From Mesorhizobium liriopis (GTDB lineage: Bacteria > Pseudomonadota > Alphaproteobacteria > Rhizobiales > Rhizobiaceae), in contig NZ_JAMXQS010000003.1 in NCBI RefSeq assembly GCF_024053505.1, positions 415,098 through 479,097 of the forward strand: DNA of 64,000 bases. Direction: 5' to 3'. Of this stretch, positions 43,190 to 51,390 are shown piece by piece. The stretch's first letter is position 1; each line of letters opens with the position of its first letter. A program made the translations under genes and the position numbers. The notes below the pieces were generated by a model. It did not search any database, had not been told where the DNA came from, and saw only the letters and a list, made by a program, of their open reading frames with translations.

Positions 43190-43750
43190 GTGACAGACAC
43201 GTCCCCCGACACCTCTCTTCCTGCTTCCACGCGCGACAAAGCACCGGCCCACAGCGATGAGCCTGTGCTGGGCCGAGCGGCAGCCGAGGAGGCCTATAGG
43301 GAAAGCGGCTACGACTTACCAAGCCATCCGGCGCACCTCGTGCGGCGCGTGCACCAGCGCGCCACGCTCTGCTTCCAGCAGGTGATGGCCGGCGAGGCGC
43401 TGTCGCCCACGCAATTCGCCGCACTCGCCACAATCCTCAAGGTCGGTGAAATCTCGCAGAACCATCTAGGTCGGCTGACTGCCATGGATCCGTCCACGAT
43501 CAGCCTCGTGGTGCGCAAGCTTCTGAAGGAGAAGCTGGTCGACCGGTCGTCTTCGGAAACCGACCAGCGGCTGACCATCCTTCGCCTCACCGACAAAGGA
43601 ATGCGCTACACGCTCGACCGCCTCGCGCGCAGCTTGGAAGTGGGCGAACGGCTCTTGAGCCCGCTCAACAAGGCCGAACAGGCCATGCTTCTCGATCTGC
43701 TCGGGCGCATTGCCGATGGCGAGATCGACGCGCCCGAGCGCACCCGCTGA
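43190..43750 (+). CDS. MarR-family transcriptional regulator
   Basis: This 186-aa protein has a winged-helix MarR domain: 'LSPTQFAALATILKVGEISQ', 'NHLGRLTAMDPSTISLVVRK' (recognition helix) and 'LLKEKLVDRSSSETDQRLTI' (wing). An unusual 40-residue acidic N-terminal extension precedes the dimerisation helices. The start is a GTG at 43190, without a strong ribosome-binding site; an internal start could shorten the extension. MarR repressors bind short palindromes overlapping promoters and are released by aromatic or heterocyclic ligands. The palindromes at 42472 and 46425 are its likely sites. Confidence 0.88.
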   Translation: MTDTSPDTSLPASTRDKAPAHSDEPVLGRAAAEEAYRESGYDLPSHPAHLVRRVHQRATLCFQQVMAGEALSPTQFAALATILKVGEISQNHLGRLTAMDPSTISLVVRKLLKEKLVDRSSSETDQRLTILRLTDKGMRYTLDRLARSLEVGERLLSPLNKAEQAMLLDLLGRIADGEIDAPERTR

Positions 43751-43785
43751 CCATCCGCATTCGCCCACTCGCATGAGGAACTCCG

Positions 43786-44985
43786 ATGGCATCCGAACCC
43801 GTCGCCACGCCGTCTTCCGACAAGCTCGCCATTCGCAACATAGGCCTGCTACTCAGCGGCGATCTCGACCGGCCGATCCTCGATGCCGACGCGATCCTGG
43901 TCGAGAACGGCATCATCGCCGCCGTGGGGCGCGAGAGCGAAATCGACTGGGGCACGCCGGATCGTGAGATCGATGCCCAGGGCTGCGTTGTCACGCCCGG
44001 TCTTATCGACAATCACATTCATACGGTGGCCGGCGACTGGACCCCGCGCCAGAATCAGATCGGCTGGATCGAGTCCACACTGCATGGTGGGGTCACCACC
44101 CTGATCTCGGCGGGCGAAGCGCACTATCCGGGACGCCCACGCGACGTGATCGGCATCAAGGCGCTGGCGATTGCAGCCCAGCGCTCCTTTGCCAATTTTC
44201 GCCCAGGCGGCATGAAGGTGATCGCCGGCGCACTGATCCTCGAACCCGGCCTAGTAGAGAACGATTTCCGTGAGTTGGCCGAAGCAGGGGTCTCGATCCT
44301 GGGCGAAGTGGGTCTGGGCGGCATCAAGGACGGCCCGACGGGACGACAGATGGTGGCTTGGGCGCGAGCCCATGGCATGACATCTATGACGCATACGGGC
44401 GGTCCTTCCATTCCCGGCTCCGGCCGTATCGGCGCGGATGTTGTGATCGAGGTCGATGCGGACGTGATCGCGCACGTGAATGGCGGCCCGACCGCGCTTC
44501 CCTTCGAGGAACTCAAGCAGGTCACCGAACAGAGCAGCCGCGCGCTGGAGATCGTGCACAACGGCAATCTGCGCGCCGGCCTATATGTGCTCGGCCTTGC
44601 CAAGGAGCGCAACGAGCTTTCGCGCGTGCTGGTGGGAACGGACGGCCCGGCGGGCTCGGGCGTCCAGCCGCTGGGCATCTTGCGCACCATTACCATGCTC
44701 GCGTCTCTCGGCGACGTTTCCGTGGAAACGGCATTCTGCTTTGCCACCGGCAACACGGCGCGGGTGCGGCAGCTGAACGATCGCGGCATCGTGGAAGCGG
44801 GCCGCGCGGCCGATCTCGTCTTCATGGACCGGGCTGCGGGCGGAGCGGGCGACACTTTCTTGGAGAGCCTAGCACTCGGCAACCTGCCCGGCATCGGCAT
44901 GGTCATGGTGGATGGCGTGGCGCGCACCTTGCGCAGCCGCAACACCCCACCCGCAGACCGGGTGCCAGTGATGGTGAAGGGGTGA
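43786..44985 (+). CDS. Amidohydrolase closely resembling enamidase (6-oxotetrahydronicotinate amidohydrolase)
   Basis: This 399-aa metal-dependent amidohydrolase has 'LIDNHIHTVAGDW' (HxH metal site), 'STLHGGVTTLISAGEAHYPG', 'VSILGEVGLGGIKDGPTG', 'SMTHTGGPSIPGSGRI', 'VIAHVNGGPTALPFEEL', 'VGTDGPAGSGVQPLGILRTI' and 'RSRNTPPADRVPV'. These match, as I remember it, the enamidase of anaerobic nicotinate fermentation, which opens 1,4,5,6-tetrahydro-6-oxonicotinate to 2-formylglutarate and ammonia. The other early enzymes of that pathway (nicotinate dehydrogenase, 6-hydroxynicotinate reductase) are not in view, so another cyclic enamide or lactam may be the substrate. It follows the MarR gene by 35 bases in the same operon. 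Confidence 0.8.
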   Translation: MASEPVATPSSDKLAIRNIGLLLSGDLDRPILDADAILVENGIIAAVGRESEIDWGTPDREIDAQGCVVTPGLIDNHIHTVAGDWTPRQNQIGWIESTLHGGVTTLISAGEAHYPGRPRDVIGIKALAIAAQRSFANFRPGGMKVIAGALILEPGLVENDFRELAEAGVSILGEVGLGGIKDGPTGRQMVAWARAHGMTSMTHTGGPSIPGSGRIGADVVIEVDADVIAHVNGGPTALPFEELKQVTEQSSRALEIVHNGNLRAGLYVLGLAKERNELSRVLVGTDGPAGSGVQPLGILRTITMLASLGDVSVETAFCFATGNTARVRQLNDRGIVEAGRAADLVFMDRAAGGAGDTFLESLALGNLPGIGMVMVDGVARTLRSRNTPPADRVPVMVKG

Positions 44986-45233
44986 GTGTGGGTTGAAATG
45001 GGGAAGGTTGCTGCGCCAGCGTTCTGCACACAGAGGGTAAAGGGCATATCCTTGATGGCGTTGAGCGGCGGCGCCCCCCACAAGGAGAAGCGGAGGACGT
45101 CATTAACGAGCCTGCCCCGTGATGCTCGGTGTCTAGGTTAAAGAATGGGTGCGAGGCCGGTGTCTCCACTCCCTTCTGTGGGGAGGGGTAAGGCCCCAGC
45201 CAGGCTTCGCACCGCCCGATCGCAGCCTGTTCC

Positions 45234-45818
45234 TTAAACCAGCCCGTCTTCGCCTTTTATCTCGTTCAACTGCAGACCGCCCACGCGCGGGTGCGGCCGA
45301 CCGCCATCGGTCACGGCGATGGCAACCGCGATCTCGTTGTCGCGCGGGGCATCGGGCACCAGCACTTCCATGCCATCGAAATGGCTGCGCACCTTGGCCG
45401 CGTCCTTGTGATTGAGAGGGACGTCGAAGGGGGCGCCGGGCCCCCCACGTTTCTTGGATGAGGGGATAAGTGCTGCTCCCTTGCCGAGAACGGCACGAAA
45501 CGGCGCGCCAAGCTTTGGGTGGAGAAGGGCCGCGGCATGTTCAAGTTCGCCCTCCGCCCCCACCAGCGCGGCCTTGCCAAAGCTGTGAACGGCTTCACCC
45601 GCGATGCCGAGTGCTGCCACGGCGCGCTTAGGCAGGAGATCGCCGAGCTCCTCGCCTGCCGCCATCAGCGGCGACAGGTCCTCGACGTAAGCTCCGGCGA
45701 ATGGATTTTCGATCACCGCGACGGCAGCCGCACGGCGAACCGGCTTGGCGAGCGGCTTGCCGCCTTCCACCCAGGTTTCCTCGACGATCGTGACGATGCG
45801 GCGGATCTTCGCGCTCAT
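45234..45818 (-). CDS. DUF1185 (amino acid synthesis family) protein, second of a tandem pair
   Basis: This 194-aa protein belongs to the DUF1185/PF06684 family of unknown biochemical function. Motifs shared with its neighbour are 'AVIENPFAGAYVEDL', 'GKAALVGAEGELEHAAAL', 'KKRGGPGAPFDVPLNH', 'VRSHFDGMEVLVPDAPRDNE' and the C-terminal 'EIKGEDGL'. It is exactly as long as the neighbour, and its ATG overlaps that gene's stop, pointing to a duplicated pair acting as a heteromer. The pair faces the enamidase operon convergently. Its role in the pathway is unknown. Confidence 0.82.
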   Translation of the reverse strand: MSAKIRRIVTIVEETWVEGGKPLAKPVRRAAAVAVIENPFAGAYVEDLSPLMAAGEELGDLLPKRAVAALGIAGEAVHSFGKAALVGAEGELEHAAALLHPKLGAPFRAVLGKGAALIPSSKKRGGPGAPFDVPLNHKDAAKVRSHFDGMEVLVPDAPRDNEIAVAIAVTDGGRPHPRVGGLQLNEIKGEDGLV

Positions 45819-46399
45819 CGCAACCCGTCCTCGCCCTTGATCTCGGATGCTTTGAGACCGCCAGCGCGGTTGTGCACGCGCGGACCCGTAGTCATCACGA
45901 GAAGTACCACCATCTCGTTGGCGCGCGGCGCATCGGGGATGCCCAGTTCCATGGCGTCGAAATGGCTGCGAACATAGGACGCGTTGATGTGCGTCACGGG
46001 AATGTCGATGCGCGCGCCCAGGCCACCGACCTTCTTCGTCGAAGGGACGATTGCCTTGGCATCGCCCAGCACCTCTCGCATCGCGTAGCCGCCTGGATTA
46101 TGCCAAAGCGCGGCGTGTTCGAGTTCTCCACTGGCGCCGACGATGGCGCCCTTGCCATAGCCCTCGATGCTTTCCACCGAGCCGCCCAGCGCCTTGACCA
46201 GCCGGTTCGCCATTTCGAGCCCGAGCGGGCGCAGGTCCTCCATGAAGGGCTGGATGTCTTCCACGTAACGCCCGGCGAACGGGTTCTCGATCACGGCCAT
46301 CACCGCCCCGCGGAGGCGCGATTCAGGCGGCGGGGGGCCGAACTCGTGCAGCACTTCGTCCACCACCGTCACGAATTTGCGTACTGATATTTCGGCCAT
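45815..46399 (-). CDS. DUF1185 (amino acid synthesis family) protein, first of a tandem pair
   Basis: This 194-aa paralogue of the preceding entry has 'AVIENPFAGRYVEDIQPF', 'GKGAIVGASGELEHAALW', 'STKKVGGLGARIDIPVTH', 'VRSHFDAMELGIPDAPRANE' and 'EIKGEDGLR'. The highly conserved Lys, Glu-His and Asp-Ala-Pro-Arg segments look catalytic or ligand-binding, but no mechanism is known to me. The promoter immediately upstream carries a palindrome shared with the cysteine hydrolase-MarR-enamidase operon, so it should be induced together with it. Confidence 0.82.
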   Translation of the reverse strand: MAEISVRKFVTVVDEVLHEFGPPPPESRLRGAVMAVIENPFAGRYVEDIQPFMEDLRPLGLEMANRLVKALGGSVESIEGYGKGAIVGASGELEHAALWHNPGGYAMREVLGDAKAIVPSTKKVGGLGARIDIPVTHINASYVRSHFDAMELGIPDAPRANEMVVLLVMTTGPRVHNRAGGLKASEIKGEDGLR

Positions 46400-46424
46400 A
46401 GCGTTCCTCTCGGATCGATCGATC

Positions 46425-46466
46425 TTTGTTTGATGACAAACAATATTTCGGGGATGCTTATGTCAA
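46425..46466 (-). promoter_or_regulatory. Promoter and palindromic operator for the DUF1185 pair
   Basis: On the minus strand TTGACA (46466-46461) is followed by a -10 at 46445-46440 (TATTGT, 15 bases) or 46443-46438 (TTGTTT, 17 bases). Either overlaps TTTGTTTGATGACAAACAAT (46425-46444), a perfect 7-base inverted repeat TTGTTTG/CAAACAA around four bases. It agrees at 15 of 20 positions with the palindrome at 42472-42491. Confidence 0.65.
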
Positions 46467-47604
46467 GACAGATGCATGATTGTCATGCTGCGTCGGTGTG
46501 CAATGGCGCCGCAAAAGGGTATGTTCCCTGATAATTCGCTTGATAGCGCACGAACCACCCAGTTAACGGCCACTACTTTCCAGTTAAGATATCGTATGAC
46601 CATCAACAATCGGTAACGGTAGGAGACGCGCGCTGGTGGATTGGTGCCGACGATAAACAGCGGAATGATCATGACTCGGAAATCAGTGAGTCCCCGTGCG
46701 CCTGAGGACGTCAGTTTATCGCTTGCGGGCCCAGCTCTTCTGCTTTCCATTTTGCCGGCCATGGCCGACGGTGTCGTGCCCAAGGTGTTTGATGGCTCGT
46801 CGCTCGATCAGTTCGCGCGATGCCAGACGCCGAACAAGCGGTAGGACTTCGAGAAACAGGTGTTAGACACTTTCCCAGAGCCCAGCTACCTGAAGCTACG
46901 TCCTGCTGATTTCCAGGCAGGGGTCGAGCAAATCAGAGGGATCGAAGTTCGCAAGACCGTGCATCGGCACGACTTCGAACGATGCTTCGACCGCGACTAT
47001 GCGATCTGCACGCAGCATTGCGGCGCGGATGTCGACCCGAAGGCAATTGCAGCGGGCCGCGCGACCCAACCGCTGTATCGAAATGGCACTTAGCGCCAGT
47101 CATGTCGACTACCATGACCTTTACATCATGCTTCCCGTAACCTGTAGCGGCGACCCATCGGCGTTGCGTGTAGCTTTCGGTCCAGCGAAGGTGTTGCACG
47201 TACAGGCGGTTAGCCATCCGACTTGCTAACCATCCTAGTACTCGCTGATCGCGTGCCGGACATCCCCAAGATCACATTCGGCGCGCAGTACGAATGATGG
47301 GACGAATAGCTCGTCAGGTAAGGTCAAAGGACGAGGTGTGCATCAATTTTCAGAACCTTTGTTGCTGCCGCGTTGCTACGGATGATGCACGCGAAAACGA
47401 CAAGAGTTCGAATACGCTCACTGAAACGACCCTGAAACTGGGCTTCGCCTGAAGTCGATGAATTTCCTCGATTGCCTGCGTAACAGTGCCGCCGTGCAAA
47501 GTCCCATCAATGGACGCCTCTCAGACCTGAAACTCGAGTTTCCCACCTCGGACGCTGCCACAAGACCGGCAGCCAGATATCGCGCAAACGGTACTCCGCC
47601 CCGA
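46467..47604. other. Gene-free stretch, probably decayed sequence
   Basis: No convincing gene is visible between the DUF1185 promoter and the BMP operon. The base composition is lower in GC than the flanks. Fragments such as 'LDTFPEPSYLKLRPADFQAG' and 'HDFERCFDRDYAICTQHCGA' (plus strand, about 46863-47030) look protein-like and end in a stop, and further fragments appear in other frames, suggesting an old degraded gene or island end. I could not name the parent family, and no transposase or terminal repeat was found. Confidence 0.4.
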
Positions 47605-47659
47605 TTGACAGTTCGTTTGACCACTCATAAGTTCATTTGACCACCAACAAGTTTGGTGG
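47605..47659 (+). promoter_or_regulatory. Repeat-rich control region of the BMP nucleoside importer
   Basis: TTGACA (47605-47610) begins a region with two direct copies of GTTCNTTTGACCAC (47611-47624 and 47631-47644, 20 bases apart, one mismatch) and a perfect inverted repeat CCACCAA-N5-TTGGTGG (47641-47659). Two-turn spacing suggests cooperative regulator binding. The -10 is not clear. Confidence 0.5.
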
Positions 47660-47701
47660 CAACCGGCAAGGAGAGCCGGTTCAAAAAAAAGGGGTTCAGC
47701 C

Positions 47702-48706
47702 ATGATCAAGACTTTCGGCAGAGGCCTGCTCGCCGGGGCAACGCTGCTTGCTTCTCTGGGCGCGGCCGTCGCGCAGGACAAAGTATCGGTTGCCGCCATT
47801 TCAGGCTATTTCGCACAAGGCTTCGGCGTGTCCATCGTCGATGGCCTCAACAAGGCCAAGGGCGATTTCGGTATCGACCTGAAGCTCGTGGACACCGGCA
47901 ACCGCGCGCTCGACTATGAGGAGCAGTTTGCCAATCTCGCCAAGGACGGCCAATACGACCTGATCTTCGTGATGGGCTGGGAACTGGTGGACGCGCTCCA
48001 GAAGGCGAGCGCCGCCTATCCCAATCAGCGCTTCGTGTTCATCGATGGCGTGCTCGACAGCCCCAACATGATCTACGCCAATTTTGCCGAGGAACAGGGT
48101 TCGTTCATTGCCGGCGCCATGGCCGCGCTGATCGAGAACAAGGGTTCGGAAATCGAGAAGATCGGCGACGGAAAGGCCATCGGCTTCGTCGGTGGACGAG
48201 ACATTCCCGTGATCCGCAACTTCCTCGGCGGCTATGAGCAGGGTGCGAAGGCGGCGGCACCCGACATCAAGGTCAATTCGGTGTTTGCCGGCACGTTCGA
48301 CGATCCGGCCAAGGGCTCGGAACTCGCCATGGCGCTTTACGGCCAGGGCACCGACATCGTCTACAACGTGGCGGGCCCGACCGGTGAAGGCGTGATGCAG
48401 GCGAGCGCCGCGGCCGACAAATATTCCATCGGCGTCGATGTGGACATGTGCGGCACGGCACCCGGCAACGTATTGGGTTCCATGCTCAAGCGCGGCGATG
48501 TGGCCGTCTACACGCTGATCAAGGACGAGGTGGAAGGTCGCAAGGTAACGCCCGGCACCCGCACTTTCGATCTGAAGTCGGGCGGTGTCGAGTTCAAGGT
48601 CTGCGACGACATCGCCGCGAACATTCCGGCTGATGTGACCGCCAAGGTCGAGGAACTGAGAAAGGGCGTGCTCGACGGCTCGATCGCCATCACCAAGGCG
48701 AAATAA
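47702..48706 (+). CDS. BMP-family ABC transporter substrate-binding protein (nucleoside type)
   Basis: This 334-aa receptor has a signal peptide ('MIKTFGRGLLAGATLLASLG', cleavage near 'AVAQD'), then the BMP fold: 'VVDGL'-like 'VSIVDGLNKAKGDFGIDLKL', 'DLIFVMGWELVDALQKAS', 'YANFAEEQGSFIAGAMAALI', 'IGFVGGRDIPVIRNFLGGYE' and 'DVDMCGTAPGNVLGSMLKRG'. It lacks a lipobox, as expected for a soluble periplasmic receptor in a Gram-negative. BMP/PnrA receptors bind nucleosides. It heads an operon with an ATPase, two permeases and two nucleoside hydrolases, so a nucleoside ligand is well supported. Confidence 0.9.
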   Translation: MIKTFGRGLLAGATLLASLGAAVAQDKVSVAAISGYFAQGFGVSIVDGLNKAKGDFGIDLKLVDTGNRALDYEEQFANLAKDGQYDLIFVMGWELVDALQKASAAYPNQRFVFIDGVLDSPNMIYANFAEEQGSFIAGAMAALIENKGSEIEKIGDGKAIGFVGGRDIPVIRNFLGGYEQGAKAAAPDIKVNSVFAGTFDDPAKGSELAMALYGQGTDIVYNVAGPTGEGVMQASAAADKYSIGVDVDMCGTAPGNVLGSMLKRGDVAVYTLIKDEVEGRKVTPGTRTFDLKSGGVEFKVCDDIAANIPADVTAKVEELRKGVLDGSIAITKAK

Positions 48707-48724
48707 GCTCCTTCCCGAGGAGTT

Positions 48725-48760
48725 GGCCCGTGCCGCACACGCTCCCGCGCGGCACGAGCC
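48725..48760 (+). terminator. Intercistronic hairpin after the BMP receptor gene
   Basis: Perfect core arms CGTGCCGC and GCGGCACG, extended by GGC/GCC after a one-base mismatch, then CTTTTC. It lies between the receptor and ATPase genes and resembles a leaky terminator or mRNA stabiliser. Confidence 0.55.
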
Positions 48761-48790
48761 CTTTTCCCGACATTTTCGAGGGCATGACAT

Positions 48791-50353
48791 TTGGACTCCG
48801 CCTCGACGCCAGCCGCTGCCGTGCCGCCTTACGCCATCGAACTCGTCGGCATCACGAAGCGCTTCGGCACCTTCACTGCCAATGACGGCATCGATCTGCG
48901 CGTTCGCCGCGGCTCGATCCATGCCATCATCGGCGAGAACGGTGCTGGCAAGACGACGCTGATGAATGTGCTGTTCGGCCTGCTTCAGCCCGACGAAGGC
49001 GAGATAAGGGTCGACGGCAAGCCTGTGGTGATGGCCGACCCTTCGGTCGCCATCGCGCAGGGGCTCGGCATGGTGCACCAGCACTTCAAGCTGGTGCCCT
49101 CGCTTTCGGTCGCTGAAAACGTCTTTCTCGGCATGGAAATCCGCACGCGCGGGCTGATCGACCACAAGAAGCAGGAAGACAGGACGCGCGAGCTGTCGCG
49201 CCGCTTCGGGCTCGCCGTCGATCCCACCGAGCGGGTCGGGCTCTTGTCGGTGGGTATCGAGCAGCGCATCGAAATCCTGAAAGTGCTCGTGCGAGGCGCG
49301 AGAACCGTGATCCTCGACGAGCCTACGGCGGTGCTGACCCCGCAGGAAAGCCGCGAGCTCTTCGCCACGCTGCGCGGCTTCGCGAATGACGGCATGACCG
49401 TGATCTTCATCTCCCATCATCTGGAAGAGGTGATAGAAGTATCCGACACCGTCACGGTTCTGCGCCGGGGCAAGGCCGTGGCGACGAGGCCCACGAGTGA
49501 GCTCTCCAAATCCGAAATGGTGCGCCTGATGGTGGACCGCGAAGTGAGCTTCGCCCGCCCTGCCCGACCCGCTACCCAGGGAGCGACCGTGCTGTCGGTT
49601 CGTGATCTTTGGGCACGCGACGACCGCAGGCACCCCGCCCTGCGCGACGTTTCCTTCGATGTCCGTGCCGGTGAGATCGTGGGCATTGCGGGTGTGGCCG
49701 GCAACGGCCAAACGGAACTCGCGGAAGTTATCGCCGGCCTGCGCCCGGCCAGCCATGGAGCGGCAACGCTCGGCGCCCGCGACATCCTCGCGCTTTCGCC
49801 TGCCAGCATCAGGAACGCCGGGCTCGCCCATGTGCCGGGCGATCGCATGGTGCGTGGCGTCGATGGAAACGCCTCCATCGCATCCAACCTCGTGATGGGG
49901 CGCCAATTCCGCGCGCCATGGCGGAAAGGCTGGCTGCTCGACTGGAAAGCTGCGGACGTGGAAGCCACCCGCATGATTGAACGCTTCGACATCCGGGCAC
50001 GCGGTCCCGCCGATACGGTCAAACGGTTGTCGGGCGGCAACATTCAGAAGGTCGTGCTCGCCCGAGAATTCACCAACGATGCCCCTTTCCTCTTGATCGA
50101 TCAGCCCACGCGCGGCGTCGATATCGGCGCGCAGGAGGCCATCCACGACGAGATCATGCGGCAACGCGAGAAAGGCATCGCGATCCTTCTCATCTCTGTG
50201 CAGCTCGACGAACTGATGAAGCTCGCCGACCGCATCCTCGTGATGTTCAACGGTCGCCTCATGGGAAGCGTCGATGGTGAGGAAGCGGATGAGGACCAGA
50301 TCGGCCTGATGATGGCCGGCGTCGCGCAGTCCCAGGTGGAGGCCGCGGCATGA
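48791..50353 (+). CDS. Nucleoside ABC transporter ATP-binding protein (BMP-system type)
   Basis: This 520-aa tandem ATPase resembles RbsA but belongs with BMP systems. Domain 1: 'IIGENGAGKTTLMNVLFGLL', 'GMVHQHFKLVPSLSVAENVF', signature 'LSVGIEQRIEILKVL', 'VILDEPTAVLTPQE' and 'FISHHLEEV'. Domain 2: 'GVAGNGQTELAEVI', LSGGNIQKVVLARE and 'LLIDQPTRGVDIGAQEAIH', where the catalytic Glu is Gln as is common in this family. 'QHFKLVP' and 'LSVGxxQR' are hallmarks of the nucleoside group. The start is a TTG at 48791, eight bases after GAGGG; the nearby ATG at 48784 is out of frame. Confidence 0.9.
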   Translation: MDSASTPAAAVPPYAIELVGITKRFGTFTANDGIDLRVRRGSIHAIIGENGAGKTTLMNVLFGLLQPDEGEIRVDGKPVVMADPSVAIAQGLGMVHQHFKLVPSLSVAENVFLGMEIRTRGLIDHKKQEDRTRELSRRFGLAVDPTERVGLLSVGIEQRIEILKVLVRGARTVILDEPTAVLTPQESRELFATLRGFANDGMTVIFISHHLEEVIEVSDTVTVLRRGKAVATRPTSELSKSEMVRLMVDREVSFARPARPATQGATVLSVRDLWARDDRRHPALRDVSFDVRAGEIVGIAGVAGNGQTELAEVIAGLRPASHGAATLGARDILALSPASIRNAGLAHVPGDRMVRGVDGNASIASNLVMGRQFRAPWRKGWLLDWKAADVEATRMIERFDIRARGPADTVKRLSGGNIQKVVLAREFTNDAPFLLIDQPTRGVDIGAQEAIHDEIMRQREKGIAILLISVQLDELMKLADRILVMFNGRLMGSVDGEEADEDQIGLMMAGVAQSQVEAAA

Positions 50354-51390
50354 GCACTCGCATGCGCGCCTTTGCCGGCCAGCTCATCGCGGTTCTGTTC
50401 GCGCTCGCGCTCGGCTCGGTCGTCATCCTGCTCGTGGATGAGAGCCCGATCCGCGTTTTCACCACGCTTCTGCGCGGCGCCTTCGGCGACATCAACCGCG
50501 TCGCCGGTACGCTTCTGCAAACCACACCGATCCTGATCAGCGGCATCGCCGCCTGCATCGCCTTGCGCGGCGGCATGTTCAATGTGGGAGTCGAGGGCCA
50601 GCTTTTCTTGGGTGGTTTCGCGGCGGCCCTGGTCGGTTTCGCCTTCGCCCTGCCGCCGGGTCTTCACGTGCTGGTAGCTCTCGTCGCCGCGATCCTTGCT
50701 GGTGCAGCTTGGATCGCCATCCCTGCCTGGTTCCGCGTACGCTTCAACACCAATGAGGTCGTGTCCACGATCCTGTCCAACTATGTGGCGGTGCTGCTCA
50801 CCTCCTATTTCACCATCTTCCTGTTCAAGCGGCCCGGCGGATGGTCCGAAACGCCGCCGATCCTGTCTTCGGCCTACCTGCCCGAACTGTTCAGCTTCTC
50901 GCGTCTCAACTGGGGTCTCGTGATTGGGCTGATATTGGCCTTCGCCGCTGCCTGGTACTTTCGCAACACGCCGGGCGGCTATGCCGTCTCGATGACGGGT
51001 TCGGCGCCAAAATTTGCCGAATATGGCGGTGTGGACGTGAAGAAGCGCGGGTTCTGGGTGCTCATCGTATCCGGCGCAGTCGGCGGGCTCGCGGGCGGCG
51101 TCGAAACGCTCGGCGTCCATCACCGCTTCATGGAAGGTTTCGCGCCCGGATTTGGTTTCGACGGACTGATCGCAGCCCTTCTCGCCAACGGCTCGCCAAT
51201 CGCAACAATCGCGACCGCACTGTTCTTCGGTGCGTTGCGGTCAGGCTCACTTCTGCTCGAAACCGACACCAACGCTTCGCGCGAGATCATCACGGTGATC
51301 CAGGCGCTGATTATCCTCAGCGTGTCCGCGCAGGTGCTGTTGCGCCGCCGGGGCGACGCGCAGGCGGGAGAACGTCGATGGAAGTTCTGA
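50350..51390 (+). CDS. Nucleoside ABC transporter permease, first
   Basis: This 346-aa BPD_transp_2 permease has about nine hydrophobic segments with 'TTPILISGIAACIALRGGMF', 'NVGVEGQLFLGGFAAALVGF', 'RFNTNEVVSTILSNYVAVLL' and 'ETLGVHHRFMEGFAPGFGFD'. These are the signatures of the BMP-type permease A. Its ATG overlaps the ATPase stop (ATGA), and its end overlaps the second permease start by 13 bases. With the next gene it forms the heterodimeric nucleoside channel. Confidence 0.9.
   Translation: MSTRMRAFAGQLIAVLFALALGSVVILLVDESPIRVFTTLLRGAFGDINRVAGTLLQTTPILISGIAACIALRGGMFNVGVEGQLFLGGFAAALVGFAFALPPGLHVLVALVAAILAGAAWIAIPAWFRVRFNTNEVVSTILSNYVAVLLTSYFTIFLFKRPGGWSETPPILSSAYLPELFSFSRLNWGLVIGLILAFAAAWYFRNTPGGYAVSMTGSAPKFAEYGGVDVKKRGFWVLIVSGAVGGLAGGVETLGVHHRFMEGFAPGFGFDGLIAALLANGSPIATIATALFFGALRSGSLLLETDTNASREIITVIQALIILSVSAQVLLRRRGDAQAGERRWKF

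Noticed and set aside
44986..45233. Small open frames between the enamidase-like and DUF1185 genes
   Set aside because: Short frames without ribosome-binding sites or conserved features; the stretch looks like an ordinary convergent intergenic region with GC-rich repeats.
46467..47701. Insertion sequence or transposase remnant
   Set aside because: No DDE or HUH motif, terminal inverted repeat or target duplication was recognisable.
47801..50164. A 787-codon open frame on the minus strand
   Set aside because: It is antisense to the BMP receptor and ATPase genes, has Arg/His/Asp-rich composition and no recognisable domain.
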